Positions 7,071 to 15,808 are shown, counted from the first letter of the stretch. The stretch is DNA of 64,000 bases from Pseudomonadota bacterium (GCA_013285445.1 CP053448.1:1860001-1924000), one strand, 5' to 3'. Program-made: numbers and translations. Notes: generated by a model not told the origin, from the letters alone.

Positions 7071-7654
7071 TGGAGAGCAGCCTGCAGCAGGCCCTGCATG
7101 TGCTGGTCGAGCGAGTATCGGCGCAGGTTCGCGCCGATCACTCAATTGACGCGTTTCTTGCCGGGGGCGTGGCGATATACCTGCATCTTAAAAAGGCTGG
7201 TGGTCAGGCGGCCGAGGCGGCCAGGTATTCAGAGGATGCCGACATTCATTTCGGCCGTTCCCTGATTCTGGACGATCTGCCGGTGGTTTCCTACAAAGAC
7301 CACGAAGGCAATGAACGCATGTTGGCACTCGATGGCAGCTATACCATCGATATCGGCTTGCACCATCCCGACTGCTTCCAGGACGCCGAGTTCCTGTTCG
7401 CGAGTGAGAACGGTCGAGTGCGCTTGTACCTTTTGAGCCCCCTGGACCTGGCTGTCACCAAGACCGGCCGGTTGCAGGACCACGACAGGTCGGATATCGA
7501 ATTACTCGCGCGGGCTGGCTTGCTGGGGGCACAAGCATTTCGGCAACGGGCGACCGAGGCTCTGGATTACCTGGCGACCGACCCGTCGATGGTACGTGTC
7601 AATATCGATGAGGCGGCCGGATTGATTGCAGCCGCGTGTTCCGGTGAGGGGTAG
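7070..7654 (+). CDS. DUF6036/AbiEii-like nucleotidyltransferase-fold protein, putative toxin
   Basis: 194 residues. It has a GG pair followed by a histidine (GGVAIYLHL, residues 32-40), then RYSEDADIHF (52-61) with the alternating acidic residues of the metal site. A late SPLDLAVTKTGRLQDHDR segment is followed by SDI. This order matches DUF6036/AbiEii-like minimal nucleotidyltransferases, in which the last motif is usually written SPEDLILxKL. The family includes toxins that modify tRNA or other targets; the target here cannot be predicted. Immediate coupling to an HTH gene supports a toxin-antitoxin or phage-defence cassette. Confidence 0.8.
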   Translation: MESSLQQALHVLVERVSAQVRADHSIDAFLAGGVAIYLHLKKAGGQAAEAARYSEDADIHFGRSLILDDLPVVSYKDHEGNERMLALDGSYTIDIGLHHPDCFQDAEFLFASENGRVRLYLLSPLDLAVTKTGRLQDHDRSDIELLARAGLLGAQAFRQRATEALDYLATDPSMVRVNIDEAAGLIAAACSGEG

Positions 7655-7697
7655 TTGAGCGCCTGTTCGGGCCTTGGGTTACTCGGACAGTAGTTCG

Positions 7698-7713
7698 CAT
7701 AATGTATATTATG
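7698..7713. promoter_or_regulatory. Perfect AT-rich palindrome CATAAT-GTAT-ATTATG
   Basis: A 16-base perfect inverted repeat lies in the 213-base gap between the nucleotidyltransferase-like gene and the beta-helix gene, in otherwise GC-rich DNA. It may be an operator for the downstream gene. Two TTGACA hexamers (7752-7757 and 7767-7772) follow, but neither has a convincing -10 box. No other feature is seen in this gap. Confidence 0.4.
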
Positions 7714-7867
7714 TAAAGTTAACGATGATTAAGCGTCAGCTAGCGGGCTTGTTGACAGGCTTGTTCTTGACATGGACCAAGAAAACGCCGAACATTGGGC
7801 AGGATGTGAGGTTCGTCACGCTTTTGACCGGTGGTGACGAGTTGATCTTACAAGGGAGCGCGCTCAT

Positions 7868-10800
7868 ATGTCGTCGAAGTATCTTGTCCCGTCACGTCTC
7901 GCCGTGGCGATTACCACCTCTCTGGTTGCCGGCACCACGTCGGCGGCGGTCATTACGGTCGATACCCTGGCCGATCCCGGCGACCCGACCGAGTGTTCCC
8001 TGCGTGCCGCGCTGGAATCGGTCAATCAGCAAATCGCTGTCGACGGCTGCGTTGCCGGTGACGGCAACAGCGATCAGATCCTGTTCGGCTCGGGCCTGAC
8101 CGGCAGCCTTGCGCTGACTTCGGGGTCGCTGGTCGCAACCAATGACGTTTCGATCGTTGGTCCCGGCGCTTCGGATCTGACCATTGATGCCAATGGCGCC
8201 AGCCGAGTGTTTCATGCATATGGCTATGCCCAGGTCAGTCTGGGCGGGGTGACGCTGACCGGTGGCTCTGCGAGTTTCGGCGCCGGCGCCTATGTGACTG
8301 ATGGCGCCTCCCTTGTACTGGATAACTGCATCATTACCGGTAACAGCGCAAGCGACTTCGGCGGCGGTATCGAGGTCTTCGGGGGCCAGCTGCAGGTCAA
8401 CAGCTGCGCTTTGACCAACAACACGGCAGCCTATCATGGCGGCGGCATCGCGGTCACCAGGGGCGAAGCGGTGGTCTACGATACCCTGGTGACGGGGAAC
8501 TCCGCTGAAGTCGGCGGTGGTTTGCAGGTGCTGCCACCCTACTCCTACGGCCCTGTTATTGCCGCGGCTGGCCGCGGGGGTGGCGGTGCAGATGGCGCGA
8601 ACTTGATCGTCACACAAAGCACGATTTCGGGCAATCAGGCCAACTTGATAGGCGGCGGCATCGGAGCGGGATCCTACTATCAGCAAGGACCCAAGCTGGC
8701 CGAGCTGCTGGCCAATCCAGGCGGACAAGCCCCACGGATTCGGGGCCAGCAGCCGGAGCCGGAGCCCAATCTGGTCGTCGACAGCAGCACGATCAGTGGC
8801 AATTCCGCCCCGATGGGAGGTGGCATCGGAGCGGTGAGCAACCCCGGCTACGGTCCCCAGCAGAATGGCATTTCCTATACCGGACCCAATTACCTCGTGG
8901 TTCAGGACAGCACGATCGGGCAGAACCAGGCAGATTACGGCGGCGGGGTTGGTGTCGTCTACGGCTCCGGAGAAATCTATGGCAGCCAGATCGTCGACAA
9001 CACCGCGACGGTTTCGGGCGGCGGCGTGCTGTTTGCCAATCCGGGTGGACGAGCTTCTGCGCCTGCTCCCGAAAGCCGGGGCTTTGACCGTGAGCGCGGC
9101 TACTATCAGCCGGAAAGCCTGCAGCTGTCCTATACCGCCGTTGACGGCAACCAGGTTCAGGCCGAGGAACGCGGCTTTCCTTTCAGCGGTGCCGGCGGCG
9201 GCATCAGCATATTCCAGGGTGCTGTCTACCTGGTCGGGGCTTCGGTCAACGGCAACAGCGCGCCCTATTTCGGCGGGGGACTGGTCAACGGCGGTGGATA
9301 TGCCGTTGCCTTCAACACGGTGATCAACACCAACAGCGGCGGTGGCGTCTACAGCAGCAACGGCAGCCTGTTCGGTACTATGGCCTCGACGATCAGCGGC
9401 AACTCGGCTGCTCAGGCCGGCGGCCTGCACTGCATGGGCTATGCGCAATGTGACATCAAGTACTCCGAAATCAGTGATAACGAAGGCGCGATTGCCGGCG
9501 GCGTCCTGATCGAGCCCGGTGGTCAGTATGCGGCCGGTAGCGAGGCCCCGCGGGGCCTGGGTGGCAATTCCGAATTGTTCAATACGACCATTAGCGGCAA
9601 TGTTGGCGGACAGGCCGGCGGCGTTCACATGGATGATGCAACCCTGCTCTACACCACCGTGGCCTTCAACTCGCAGGTCGCAGCGAACCCTACGGGTCAA
9701 GGTGGGCCTTCCAACTACGCGGGAGGCATTCTCGCGACTGGCGCTGCCGCACTGTCGCATGTCATCGTTGCGAACAACCAGGCAGAGAACGGTGTGGCCG
9801 ATGTGCGGGCCGGCGGCGGTCCGATTGGCATGGATTACAGCCTGGTCGGTGACGACAGCGGGCTGTCTTATGCCGGGACGGGCAATGTGCTGAATGCCGA
9901 CCCGCTTCTCGCGCCACTGGACTTCAACGGCTCACCCTATACCCAGACGCATGCCTTGATCAGTGGTTCTCCGGCAATCGACGCCGGTAATCCCGCGATC
10001 ACGGATCCGCCCGACTATGATCAGCGTGGTCCGGGCTTCGCTCGAGTCGTTGGCAGCAGCATTGACATCGGTGCGTTCGAGTTCGTGCCGCCACCGCCGG
10101 AGCCGGATGTTTCGCTGTCGACGAACTCGATCGACTTCGCCGGCACCCTGGTCGGGGTTGATGAGACCGCACAACTGACACTGACCAGCACCGGTACGGC
10201 CGATCTGTCGATCGGGACCATCTCGCTGAACTCGACGCGCGGCGGCGTGTTCGGAATCATCAACGACAACTGCTCGAATCAGCTCTTGCCGCCCCAGGCG
10301 GACTGCACCCTGGATATCACTTTTCAGCCTCTCGGGCGCGGTCAGTTCGACACGATGGTGTCCATTCCCAGCAACGCACCGGATTCACCAGCCCTGGTCG
10401 ACGTGACGGGTGTCGGCATTGCGCCGGAGCTGTCGATTGTTCCCGGCGGCGTCGATTTCGGGGACGTCGATCTGGGCGACAGCAACGAGGGTTCGGTCGA
10501 GCTGTCCAATGTCGGCGATGCCGATCTGGAAATCACGGGCACCGATGTGGCGCCGCCTTTTGCGGTGGTTGCCGGCGGCGGACTGTGCCTGAACGGCGGG
10601 CCGACCGTGCTGACGCCTTCCGCATCGTGCACCCTGACCTTCCGCTTCGAACCGGCTGCAGCAGGACCGGCTGGGCAGACGGTCAATATCAGCTCCGACT
10701 CCCTGGGCGGTGATTCATCCGTCGAGCTTCAGGGCGTCGGAATTGAGCCAGCAGCACCGCCGCCTCCGGCCATACCCGTGCCGGTCATGAACCGGACCGT

Positions 10801-10870
10801 CAGCCTGATCCTGGCCGGAGGACTGTTGCTGCTCGGTTATCTGGGCCTGCGTCGGCGTCGCACGAGCTGA
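7868..10870 (+). CDS. Secreted beta-helix surface protein with ASH-type domains and a C-terminal sorting tail
   Basis: 1000 residues. A signal peptide (about 1-27, ending TTSAA) precedes a CSLRAALE segment typical of CSLREA-type surface proteins. Residues of roughly 70-690 are glycine/asparagine-rich rungs with repeated 'TISGNSA..GGGI'-like turns, indicating a right-handed parallel beta-helix. Two Ig-like ASH/choice-of-anchor-D modules follow (about 745-845 and 848-955; FAGTLVG and FGDVDLG cores). The C-terminus is a proline motif, a hydrophobic helix and RRRR (about 969-1000), resembling IPTL-CTERM sorting signals. This suggests export and cell-envelope processing. AAGGGAG eight bases upstream supports the ATG. 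Ligand and exact role are unknown. Confidence 0.88.
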   Translation: MSSKYLVPSRLAVAITTSLVAGTTSAAVITVDTLADPGDPTECSLRAALESVNQQIAVDGCVAGDGNSDQILFGSGLTGSLALTSGSLVATNDVSIVGPGASDLTIDANGASRVFHAYGYAQVSLGGVTLTGGSASFGAGAYVTDGASLVLDNCIITGNSASDFGGGIEVFGGQLQVNSCALTNNTAAYHGGGIAVTRGEAVVYDTLVTGNSAEVGGGLQVLPPYSYGPVIAAAGRGGGGADGANLIVTQSTISGNQANLIGGGIGAGSYYQQGPKLAELLANPGGQAPRIRGQQPEPEPNLVVDSSTISGNSAPMGGGIGAVSNPGYGPQQNGISYTGPNYLVVQDSTIGQNQADYGGGVGVVYGSGEIYGSQIVDNTATVSGGGVLFANPGGRASAPAPESRGFDRERGYYQPESLQLSYTAVDGNQVQAEERGFPFSGAGGGISIFQGAVYLVGASVNGNSAPYFGGGLVNGGGYAVAFNTVINTNSGGGVYSSNGSLFGTMASTISGNSAAQAGGLHCMGYAQCDIKYSEISDNEGAIAGGVLIEPGGQYAAGSEAPRGLGGNSELFNTTISGNVGGQAGGVHMDDATLLYTTVAFNSQVAANPTGQGGPSNYAGGILATGAAALSHVIVANNQAENGVADVRAGGGPIGMDYSLVGDDSGLSYAGTGNVLNADPLLAPLDFNGSPYTQTHALISGSPAIDAGNPAITDPPDYDQRGPGFARVVGSSIDIGAFEFVPPPPEPDVSLSTNSIDFAGTLVGVDETAQLTLTSTGTADLSIGTISLNSTRGGVFGIINDNCSNQLLPPQADCTLDITFQPLGRGQFDTMVSIPSNAPDSPALVDVTGVGIAPELSIVPGGVDFGDVDLGDSNEGSVELSNVGDADLEITGTDVAPPFAVVAGGGLCLNGGPTVLTPSASCTLTFRFEPAAAGPAGQTVNISSDSLGGDSSVELQGVGIEPAAPPPPAIPVPVMNRTVSLILAGGLLLLGYLGLRRRRTS

Positions 10871-10994
10871 CCCATGACTCATAGTCCGGGCCTGCCTCGC
10901 AGGTCCAGGTAAACTGATCGGCATCAATCCCGGCTTGCCTGATTGTGGCAGGCTGTCTCCCGACACGAAGCCCATTCGCAACGAGGAGGCAATC

Positions 10995-11456
10995 ATGGCG
11001 CATTCAGCCACGGATCAACATCGTCGGCTGGTGGTCGCACTGGACGGTTCCGACAGCGGTTTCCGCGCACTGCGGGTCGGCGCAGACCTGGCGCAGGCCA
11101 TGGGACGAGCACTCGAGGTCCTCTACGTGTTTCCGCACCGACAGGCGTTTTCGGCCGCGTTGGCCGGCATCGATGAGGAAACCACGAACCAGGGGTTCGA
11201 GCGTCTGAAAAGCAGCACGGCGCAGGAGATTTTTGACGAGGCGGATCGCATCATCGGCGATAGCGGGCGGATCGCCGAACGCCATCTCCTGGTCGGCGAG
11301 CCCGCCGAACAGATCATCGAGTTCATGCAGCAGAATTCGGGAACTCACCTGGTCATCGGGCGGCGCGGACTCTCGCGCATCAAGTCCCTGATCATGGGCA
11401 GCGTCAGCAACAAGGTCGCAGCGCACGCGCCGGGCCTGGTTACGGTGGTGTCCTGA
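10995..11456 (+). CDS. Universal stress protein, UspA family
   Basis: 153 residues from the ATG at 10995, supported by GAGGAGG five bases upstream. The N-terminal strand RLVVALDGSDSG and the late nucleotide-binding loop GRRGLSRIKSLIMGSVS (G-2x-G-9x-G-S pattern) are those of ATP-binding Usp proteins. A single Usp domain is present. These cytoplasmic dimers help survival under starvation, oxygen or metal stress, and the client is usually unknown. It stands alone, with its 3' end facing nrdJb. Confidence 0.93.
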   Translation: MAHSATDQHRRLVVALDGSDSGFRALRVGADLAQAMGRALEVLYVFPHRQAFSAALAGIDEETTNQGFERLKSSTAQEIFDEADRIIGDSGRIAERHLLVGEPAEQIIEFMQQNSGTHLVIGRRGLSRIKSLIMGSVSNKVAAHAPGLVTVVS

Positions 11457-11492
11457 CGGATTGAAGGCGCCTGGCCCGACAGCGTGGATCCG

Positions 11493-12236
11493 TCACCCGC
11501 ACTTTGAGTAGCCGCAGGCCAGGCAGGTCTGGCAGCCGTCGAGTAGCACCATGGCCTTGGTGTTGCACTTGAAACACAGGATTGCGGATTCCGGATAGGA
11601 CGTCTCGCTGACCTGCCCGGCCTCAGCTATCGTTTTTTTTTCTGGCGGATTGTCCTGTTGGTCGCGTGCCTCGGCTTCGGCGCGTTTCTGCTCGAGTATG
11701 AGCTGCTGCTGCTCGCTCAGCTCGTCGGGCTCGATCATGCCGATGCGCTTGAGGTGGTGTTCGACCACGGCGCCGATGTCGGCGACGATCGACGGCACGA
11801 AGCGTCCGCCGGGCTTGAAGTAGCCGCCCTTGGGATCGAATACGGCCTGCAGTTCCTCGGCCAGGAAAGTGACGTCGCCGCCCTTGCGGAATACGGCCGA
11901 CATCACGCGCGTCAGTGCGACGATCCACTGGAAGTGGTCCATGTTCTTCGAGTTGATGAAGATCTCGAAGGGTCGGCGCTGTTCGTGCTCGGTGCCGGGA
12001 TTGAGCACGATGTCGTTGATGGTGACGTACAGGGCATGATCGTCGAGCGGCGTGCGGATCTTGTAGGTGGCGCCTTCCAGGCACTCCATGCCTTCGGGCC
12101 GCTCGAGCTTCTCATGCATGCGAATGATGTCGGCCTTTTTCTCACGCGGATTGTCCTCGCGTGCCGATTCGGTCGCTTGCCGCTTCTCTTCGCGCACTTC
12201 GTAGTTCACGATTTTCTTGTTGATCCTGATGGTCAT
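11493..12236 (-). CDS. nrdJb: B12-dependent ribonucleotide reductase small chain NrdJb (TSCPD domain)
   Basis: 247 residues. The core is the TSCPD-type domain found at the C-terminus of single-chain class II reductases. The C-terminus carries a cysteine array: CFKC, then CQTCLACGYSKCG as the final residues. In split NrdJ enzymes this tail shuttles electrons from thioredoxin to the active site of NrdJa. It lies about 200 bases downstream of nrdJa on the same strand and would be co-transcribed through the long hairpin between them. NrdJa here lacks such a tail, consistent with a division of labour as in Pseudomonas NrdJa/NrdJb. Confidence 0.88.
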   Translation of the reverse strand: MTIRINKKIVNYEVREEKRQATESAREDNPREKKADIIRMHEKLERPEGMECLEGATYKIRTPLDDHALYVTINDIVLNPGTEHEQRRPFEIFINSKNMDHFQWIVALTRVMSAVFRKGGDVTFLAEELQAVFDPKGGYFKPGGRFVPSIVADIGAVVEHHLKRIGMIEPDELSEQQQLILEQKRAEAEARDQQDNPPEKKTIAEAGQVSETSYPESAILCFKCNTKAMVLLDGCQTCLACGYSKCG

Positions 12237-12305
12237 CTCAATGCTCCCGCATTGTTGTCTTCTAATTCACTAATTCCCGCAGTCTTGTTCTGCGTTCACC
12301 GAAGG

Positions 12306-12434
12306 GATGTGACACAGCGAGACGTTCGCAGGCAAGGCGCGATGCCGATCGATCACCGCAGCGACCTTGTGTGGTCGTGAGGATGATCGATCGGTATCGG
12401 AACGCAGCATGCGGACGTCTCGCGAAGTCACATC
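12306..12434. repeat. Long inverted repeat (48-base arms) between nrdJa and nrdJb
   Basis: The arm 12306-12353 (starting GATGTGAC, ending CCGATCGAT) is an imperfect reverse complement of 12386-12434 (starting ATCGATCGG, ending GTCACATC). The matches are clustered, including GCGAGACGT against ACGTCTCGC. The 32-base centre folds again: CGACC (12362-12366) pairs with GGTCG (12373-12377). The right arm ends on the nrdJa stop codon. It could be a MITE-like element or an RNA structure that sets the NrdJa:NrdJb ratio. Confidence 0.75.
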
Positions 12435-15400
12435 AGAATTTGCCGTAATAGCCTTCTTTCAGGGCATCGAAGAGGTTTGCGGCGGTGTGCACTTCACCGT
12501 CGTATTCGATCTCCTCGTGGCCCTTCACCTCGACCGTCGAGCCGTCCTCGAGCTCAAACACATAAGTGGTCGACTCCAGGTCCTTGTCTGTGACCAGCAC
12601 GCCCTGGAAAGCCTGCGGGTTGAAGCGGAAAGTGGTGCATCCCTTCAGCCCCTGCTCCCAGGCGAACAGATAGATGTCCTTGAAATCCTCGTAGGGATAA
12701 TCGGTTGGAACGTTTGCGGTCTTGGAAATCGACGAGTCGATCCATTTCTGCGCCGCCGCCTGGATGCCGACATGCTCCTTTGGTGTGATGGTTTCGGCCG
12801 TCAGGAAATAATCCGGCAGCTGCTCGTCTTCATTGTCCGAGTACGGCATGGCCGACGGGTTGACCAGCGTGCGGTAGGCCAGCAGCTCGTAGGAGTAGAC
12901 GCTCACCTTCTCCTTGCTCTTGCGCCCTTCCCGGATCACGTTGCGGTTGTAGTGATGGGCGAAGCTTGGTTCGATGCCGTTCGAGGCGTTGTTGGCCAGC
13001 GACAGCGAGATCGTGCCCGTCGGTGCGATCGAGGTGTGGTGAGTGAAACGCGCCCCCTGCTCTGCCAGTCGGCCGACCAGTTCCGGGGCGACTTCGGCTA
13101 CCTTCTGCATGTAGCGGCTGTAGCGCGCGTGCAGGATGCGGCCGGGCACCTGGTCACCGACCTTGTAGCCATCGCTTTTCATCTCCGGTCGCTTGCGCAG
13201 CATCTCAGGGGTCACCTCGAACAGGTCGCTCATGATTGGGGCCGGGCCCTTCTCCTCGGCCAGCTCGAGCGCGGTTTCCCAGCCGGCCACGGCCATTTCA
13301 CGTGCCACGCGCTCGGTGAACTCGAGCGAGTCGGGCTGGCCGTAGCGCATGCGCATCATCGTCAGCGCTGAACCCAGGCCCAGAAAGCCCATGCCGTGGC
13401 GACGCTTGTACATGATTTCCTTGCGCTGCCGGTCGAGCGGCAGGCCGTTGATCTCGACGACGTTGTCGAGCATGCGCGTGAAGATCTGCACCGTGCGGCG
13501 GTACTCGTCCCAGTTGAAGCGCGCGTTGTCGGTGAACGGCTCCTCGACGAAGCGCGTGAGGTTGACCGAACCGAGCAGGCAGGCGCCGTAGGGTGGCAGT
13601 GGCTGTTCGCCGCATTGCCCGGTCACCAGGCCATTGAATACAACGGTGTTGTGATCGTCCTGCGTCGTATCGAACACCGCCTCGCGGCCGTGGAAGCAAA
13701 TGTCTTCGATGCGTGTGGTAAAGCGCTGGGTCTTGCGAAGCACTTTGTCGGAGACCCACTCACGATACTTGTCGTTCTTGTAGTCCATCAGGAATCCGAT
13801 TTCCTGCATGAACGTCTCGCGCGACTCGCCGTCAATGATCAGTTCGTGGTCCGCCTGGCACTGATAGGCTTTCTGCCCGCCCTTTCCGTCGGGCAGCATG
13901 CGCTCGCCAGCCGAACGACGCTTGCGAATGCGGCAGAATATGCCGAAGTTGGCCAGCAGCATCTGGATGTCCTGCAATAGGCTGCGCCGGCTCGACGCCA
14001 GACGGATGGAGCAACTCTGGCTCTTGCTGGAAATATTGACGGTTCCGTCGGCCTGGAAAAGCGCCCGCAGGTACTCAGTGACGCACTCGCGGGTGCCGCG
14101 CCAGATCACTTCCGGCACCTTGAGTTTGCTTTCACGGGTGAAGCCGTAGTGCTGCAGTACCCGCGCAAGCAAAACCGAGCGAATAAACTGGTGATTGCGC
14201 TCCGGCACGGCGACCGGAGAGACCTGATAGCTGCGCGGACGTTCGGAGACGTTTTCAATCAGTTGATTGACGAACGCCGAGACCCGCTCCGAGAGCGCGC
14301 ATTCGTCGTTCCAGAAATTGATGACCACCGCTTCCTGGTCGCGGCCACGATTGGTGAAGTGCCCGTCGCCGGTAATCAGGCCCAGCAGCGAGCCCAGATC
14401 CTTGCTGCCCTCGCTGCCGAACTGGCCGGTGCCGGACTGGACCAGGATTTCGTCATCGGGCCGCAGGTCGCGCAGCTTGATCTTGCCGCGATTGGTGTAG
14501 AAATCATGCCACTCGGTAGCCTTGATCTCATAACCGTCGGCCGTGACCACTTTGTAGACATCGGCCTCGCTGGCGGTCATGAAAGCCGGCTTGGCCGGAC
14601 GCGCTTCGGTGCCGCGCTCGTTCCGGCCCAGGGCTCGCCGATCCACGGTGACCTCCAGCGGCAGCCCGTTCTCGTAGAGCTCGCCAATCGGCACCATGCC
14701 GTACTGGGTCGCCAGGCGTGTATCGGCGGTCACGCACGGGTTGGTCGCGCGGATGTTTTCGCACCACCAGTTGTTGTTGTCCTCGTTGATGCGGTCGACC
14801 AGCACGAAGCCCGGTTCGGCGTAGTCGTAGGTCGAGGTCATGATCATGTTCCATAGGCGCTTCGCCGGCACCTTGTGGTAAATCTTGCAGGCCACCAGCC
14901 CCTCTTCGTTGCTGATGTAGCCTGCGGTGGTCGGCCATTCGCGCCACAGCACCAGTTCGGGATCGTCCAGGTCAATGTCCTCGGCCTCGCTGTCGAGCAC
15001 CGGGAACACGAGCGGCCAGTCGGCGTCATCGACGACGGCCTGGACAAAGTCATCGGTGATCAAAAGCGAGCAGTTGAACTGCCTGAGCACACCGTTCTCG
15101 CGCTTGGCGCGAATAAAGTCCATCACGTCGGGGTGCGAGACATCGAAAGTGGCCATCTGCGCCCCGCGCCGCCCGCCGGCGGACGAAACCGTAAAACACA
15201 TCTTGTCGTAGATGTCCATGAACGACATCGGGCCGGAGGTATAGGCGCCCGCCCCCGACACATAAGCGCCTTTTGGCCTGAGCGTCGAGAACTCGTAGCC
15301 GATGCCGCAGCCGGCCTTGAGCGTGAGGCCAGCTTCATGGACCTTGCCCAGGATGTCGTTCATTGAATCCTGGATGGTGCCCGAGACGGTGCAGTTGATG

Positions 15401-15699
15401 GTCGAGGTTGCCGGCTTGTGCTCCCTGGCGCCGGCATTGGAGGTAATGCGTCCGGCCGGAATGGCGCCGCGCCGGAGCGCCCACAGGAACTCCCGATACC
15501 AGTGCTGCCGGTTTTCACTGCCCTCTTCGACCTCGGCCAGCGCACGTGCCACCCGCTTGAACGTGCCATCAATGTCCTGGTCGACGATTTCCCCCGATTT
15601 CGACTTGAGGCGATACTTCTTGTCCCAGATATCCAGCGATGCTTCCTGGAAGGCGATCTCCGGAAGCGCCGCGGTCAATGCTTCTGCCGAAACGCTCAT
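12433..15699 (-). CDS. nrdJa: Adenosylcobalamin-dependent ribonucleotide reductase large chain NrdJa, intein-containing
   Basis: 1088 residues encoded, about 714 after removal of a 374-residue intein. The enzyme reduces ribonucleotides to deoxyribonucleotides with a B12-derived thiyl radical and works with or without oxygen. Visible extein landmarks are NCTVSGTIQ (Cys103), FNCSLLIT (Cys210), the NPCGEQPL active-site motif rebuilt by splicing, and SIAPTGTISL near the end of the barrel. The C-terminus lacks redox cysteines, which NrdJb supplies. AAGAGG eight bases upstream supports the ATG. Two NrdR boxes lie upstream. Failure of splicing would abolish activity, since the insertion breaks the catalytic motif. 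Confidence 0.95.
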   Translation of the reverse strand: MSVSAEALTAALPEIAFQEASLDIWDKKYRLKSKSGEIVDQDIDGTFKRVARALAEVEEGSENRQHWYREFLWALRRGAIPAGRITSNAGAREHKPATSTINCTVSGTIQDSMNDILGKVHEAGLTLKAGCGIGYEFSTLRPKGAYVSGAGAYTSGPMSFMDIYDKMCFTVSSAGGRRGAQMATFDVSHPDVMDFIRAKRENGVLRQFNCSLLITDDFVQAVVDDADWPLVFPVLDSEAEDIDLDDPELVLWREWPTTAGYISNEEGLVACKIYHKVPAKRLWNMIMTSTYDYAEPGFVLVDRINEDNNNWWCENIRATNPCVTADTRLATQYGMVPIGELYENGLPLEVTVDRRALGRNERGTEARPAKPAFMTASEADVYKVVTADGYEIKATEWHDFYTNRGKIKLRDLRPDDEILVQSGTGQFGSEGSKDLGSLLGLITGDGHFTNRGRDQEAVVINFWNDECALSERVSAFVNQLIENVSERPRSYQVSPVAVPERNHQFIRSVLLARVLQHYGFTRESKLKVPEVIWRGTRECVTEYLRALFQADGTVNISSKSQSCSIRLASSRRSLLQDIQMLLANFGIFCRIRKRRSAGERMLPDGKGGQKAYQCQADHELIIDGESRETFMQEIGFLMDYKNDKYREWVSDKVLRKTQRFTTRIEDICFHGREAVFDTTQDDHNTVVFNGLVTGQCGEQPLPPYGACLLGSVNLTRFVEEPFTDNARFNWDEYRRTVQIFTRMLDNVVEINGLPLDRQRKEIMYKRRHGMGFLGLGSALTMMRMRYGQPDSLEFTERVAREMAVAGWETALELAEEKGPAPIMSDLFEVTPEMLRKRPEMKSDGYKVGDQVPGRILHARYSRYMQKVAEVAPELVGRLAEQGARFTHHTSIAPTGTISLSLANNASNGIEPSFAHHYNRNVIREGRKSKEKVSVYSYELLAYRTLVNPSAMPYSDNEDEQLPDYFLTAETITPKEHVGIQAAAQKWIDSSISKTANVPTDYPYEDFKDIYLFAWEQGLKGCTTFRFNPQAFQGVLVTDKDLESTTYVFELEDGSTVEVKGHEEIEYDGEVHTAANLFDALKEGYYGKF
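13615..14736 (-). other. Intein with LAGLIDADG homing endonuclease inside nrdJa
   Basis: 374 residues, NrdJa codons 322-695. The first residue is Cys322 in NPC-VTADTRLAT (block A). Block B is YEIKATEWHDF with Thr395 and His398. The homing nuclease motifs are LLGLITGDG (Asp445) and LRALFQADG (Asp551), both keeping the catalytic acid. Block F/G is VFDTTQDDHNTVVFNG, then LVTGQ. The last intein residue is glutamine and the penultimate is glycine, instead of the usual His-Asn; the +1 extein residue is Cys696. Gln-terminal inteins are known and can splice. The boundaries were checked codon by codon. Confidence 0.95.
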
Positions 15700-15760
15700 G
15701 CCGCAACCTCTTGATTATGGTCTGCTTGTGCTTGTTATGCACAGGATTAAAAGCGGTTTT

Positions 15761-15808
15761 CCACAACTTATTGTGTCAAACTGCGCTCATGGACACAATA
15801 TCTTGTGC
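15761..15808. promoter_or_regulatory. Tandem NrdR boxes upstream of nrdJa
   Basis: CCACAACTTATTGTGT (15761-15776) and ACACAATATCTTGTGC (15793-15808) both match the NrdR box consensus acaCwAtATaTwGtgt. They start exactly 32 bases apart, about three helical turns, the spacing at which NrdR boxes are normally paired. They lie about 60-110 bases upstream of the nrdJa start and imply NrdR repression when dATP is sufficient. NrdR itself is not in the window. Confidence 0.85.

Noticed and set aside
10871..10920. Rho-independent terminator after the surface-protein gene
   Set aside because: A short GC hairpin (around GGCCTGC / GCAGGTCC) exists but there is no T-run after it.
12367..13371. Plus-strand open frame opposite nrdJa
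   Set aside because: Antisense to the conserved NrdJa C-terminus, without start-site support.
15727..15743. TGTGC-N7-GCACA as a third NrdR box
   Set aside because: The half-sites and centre do not match the NrdR consensus, and its distance from the other boxes is not a whole number of turns.
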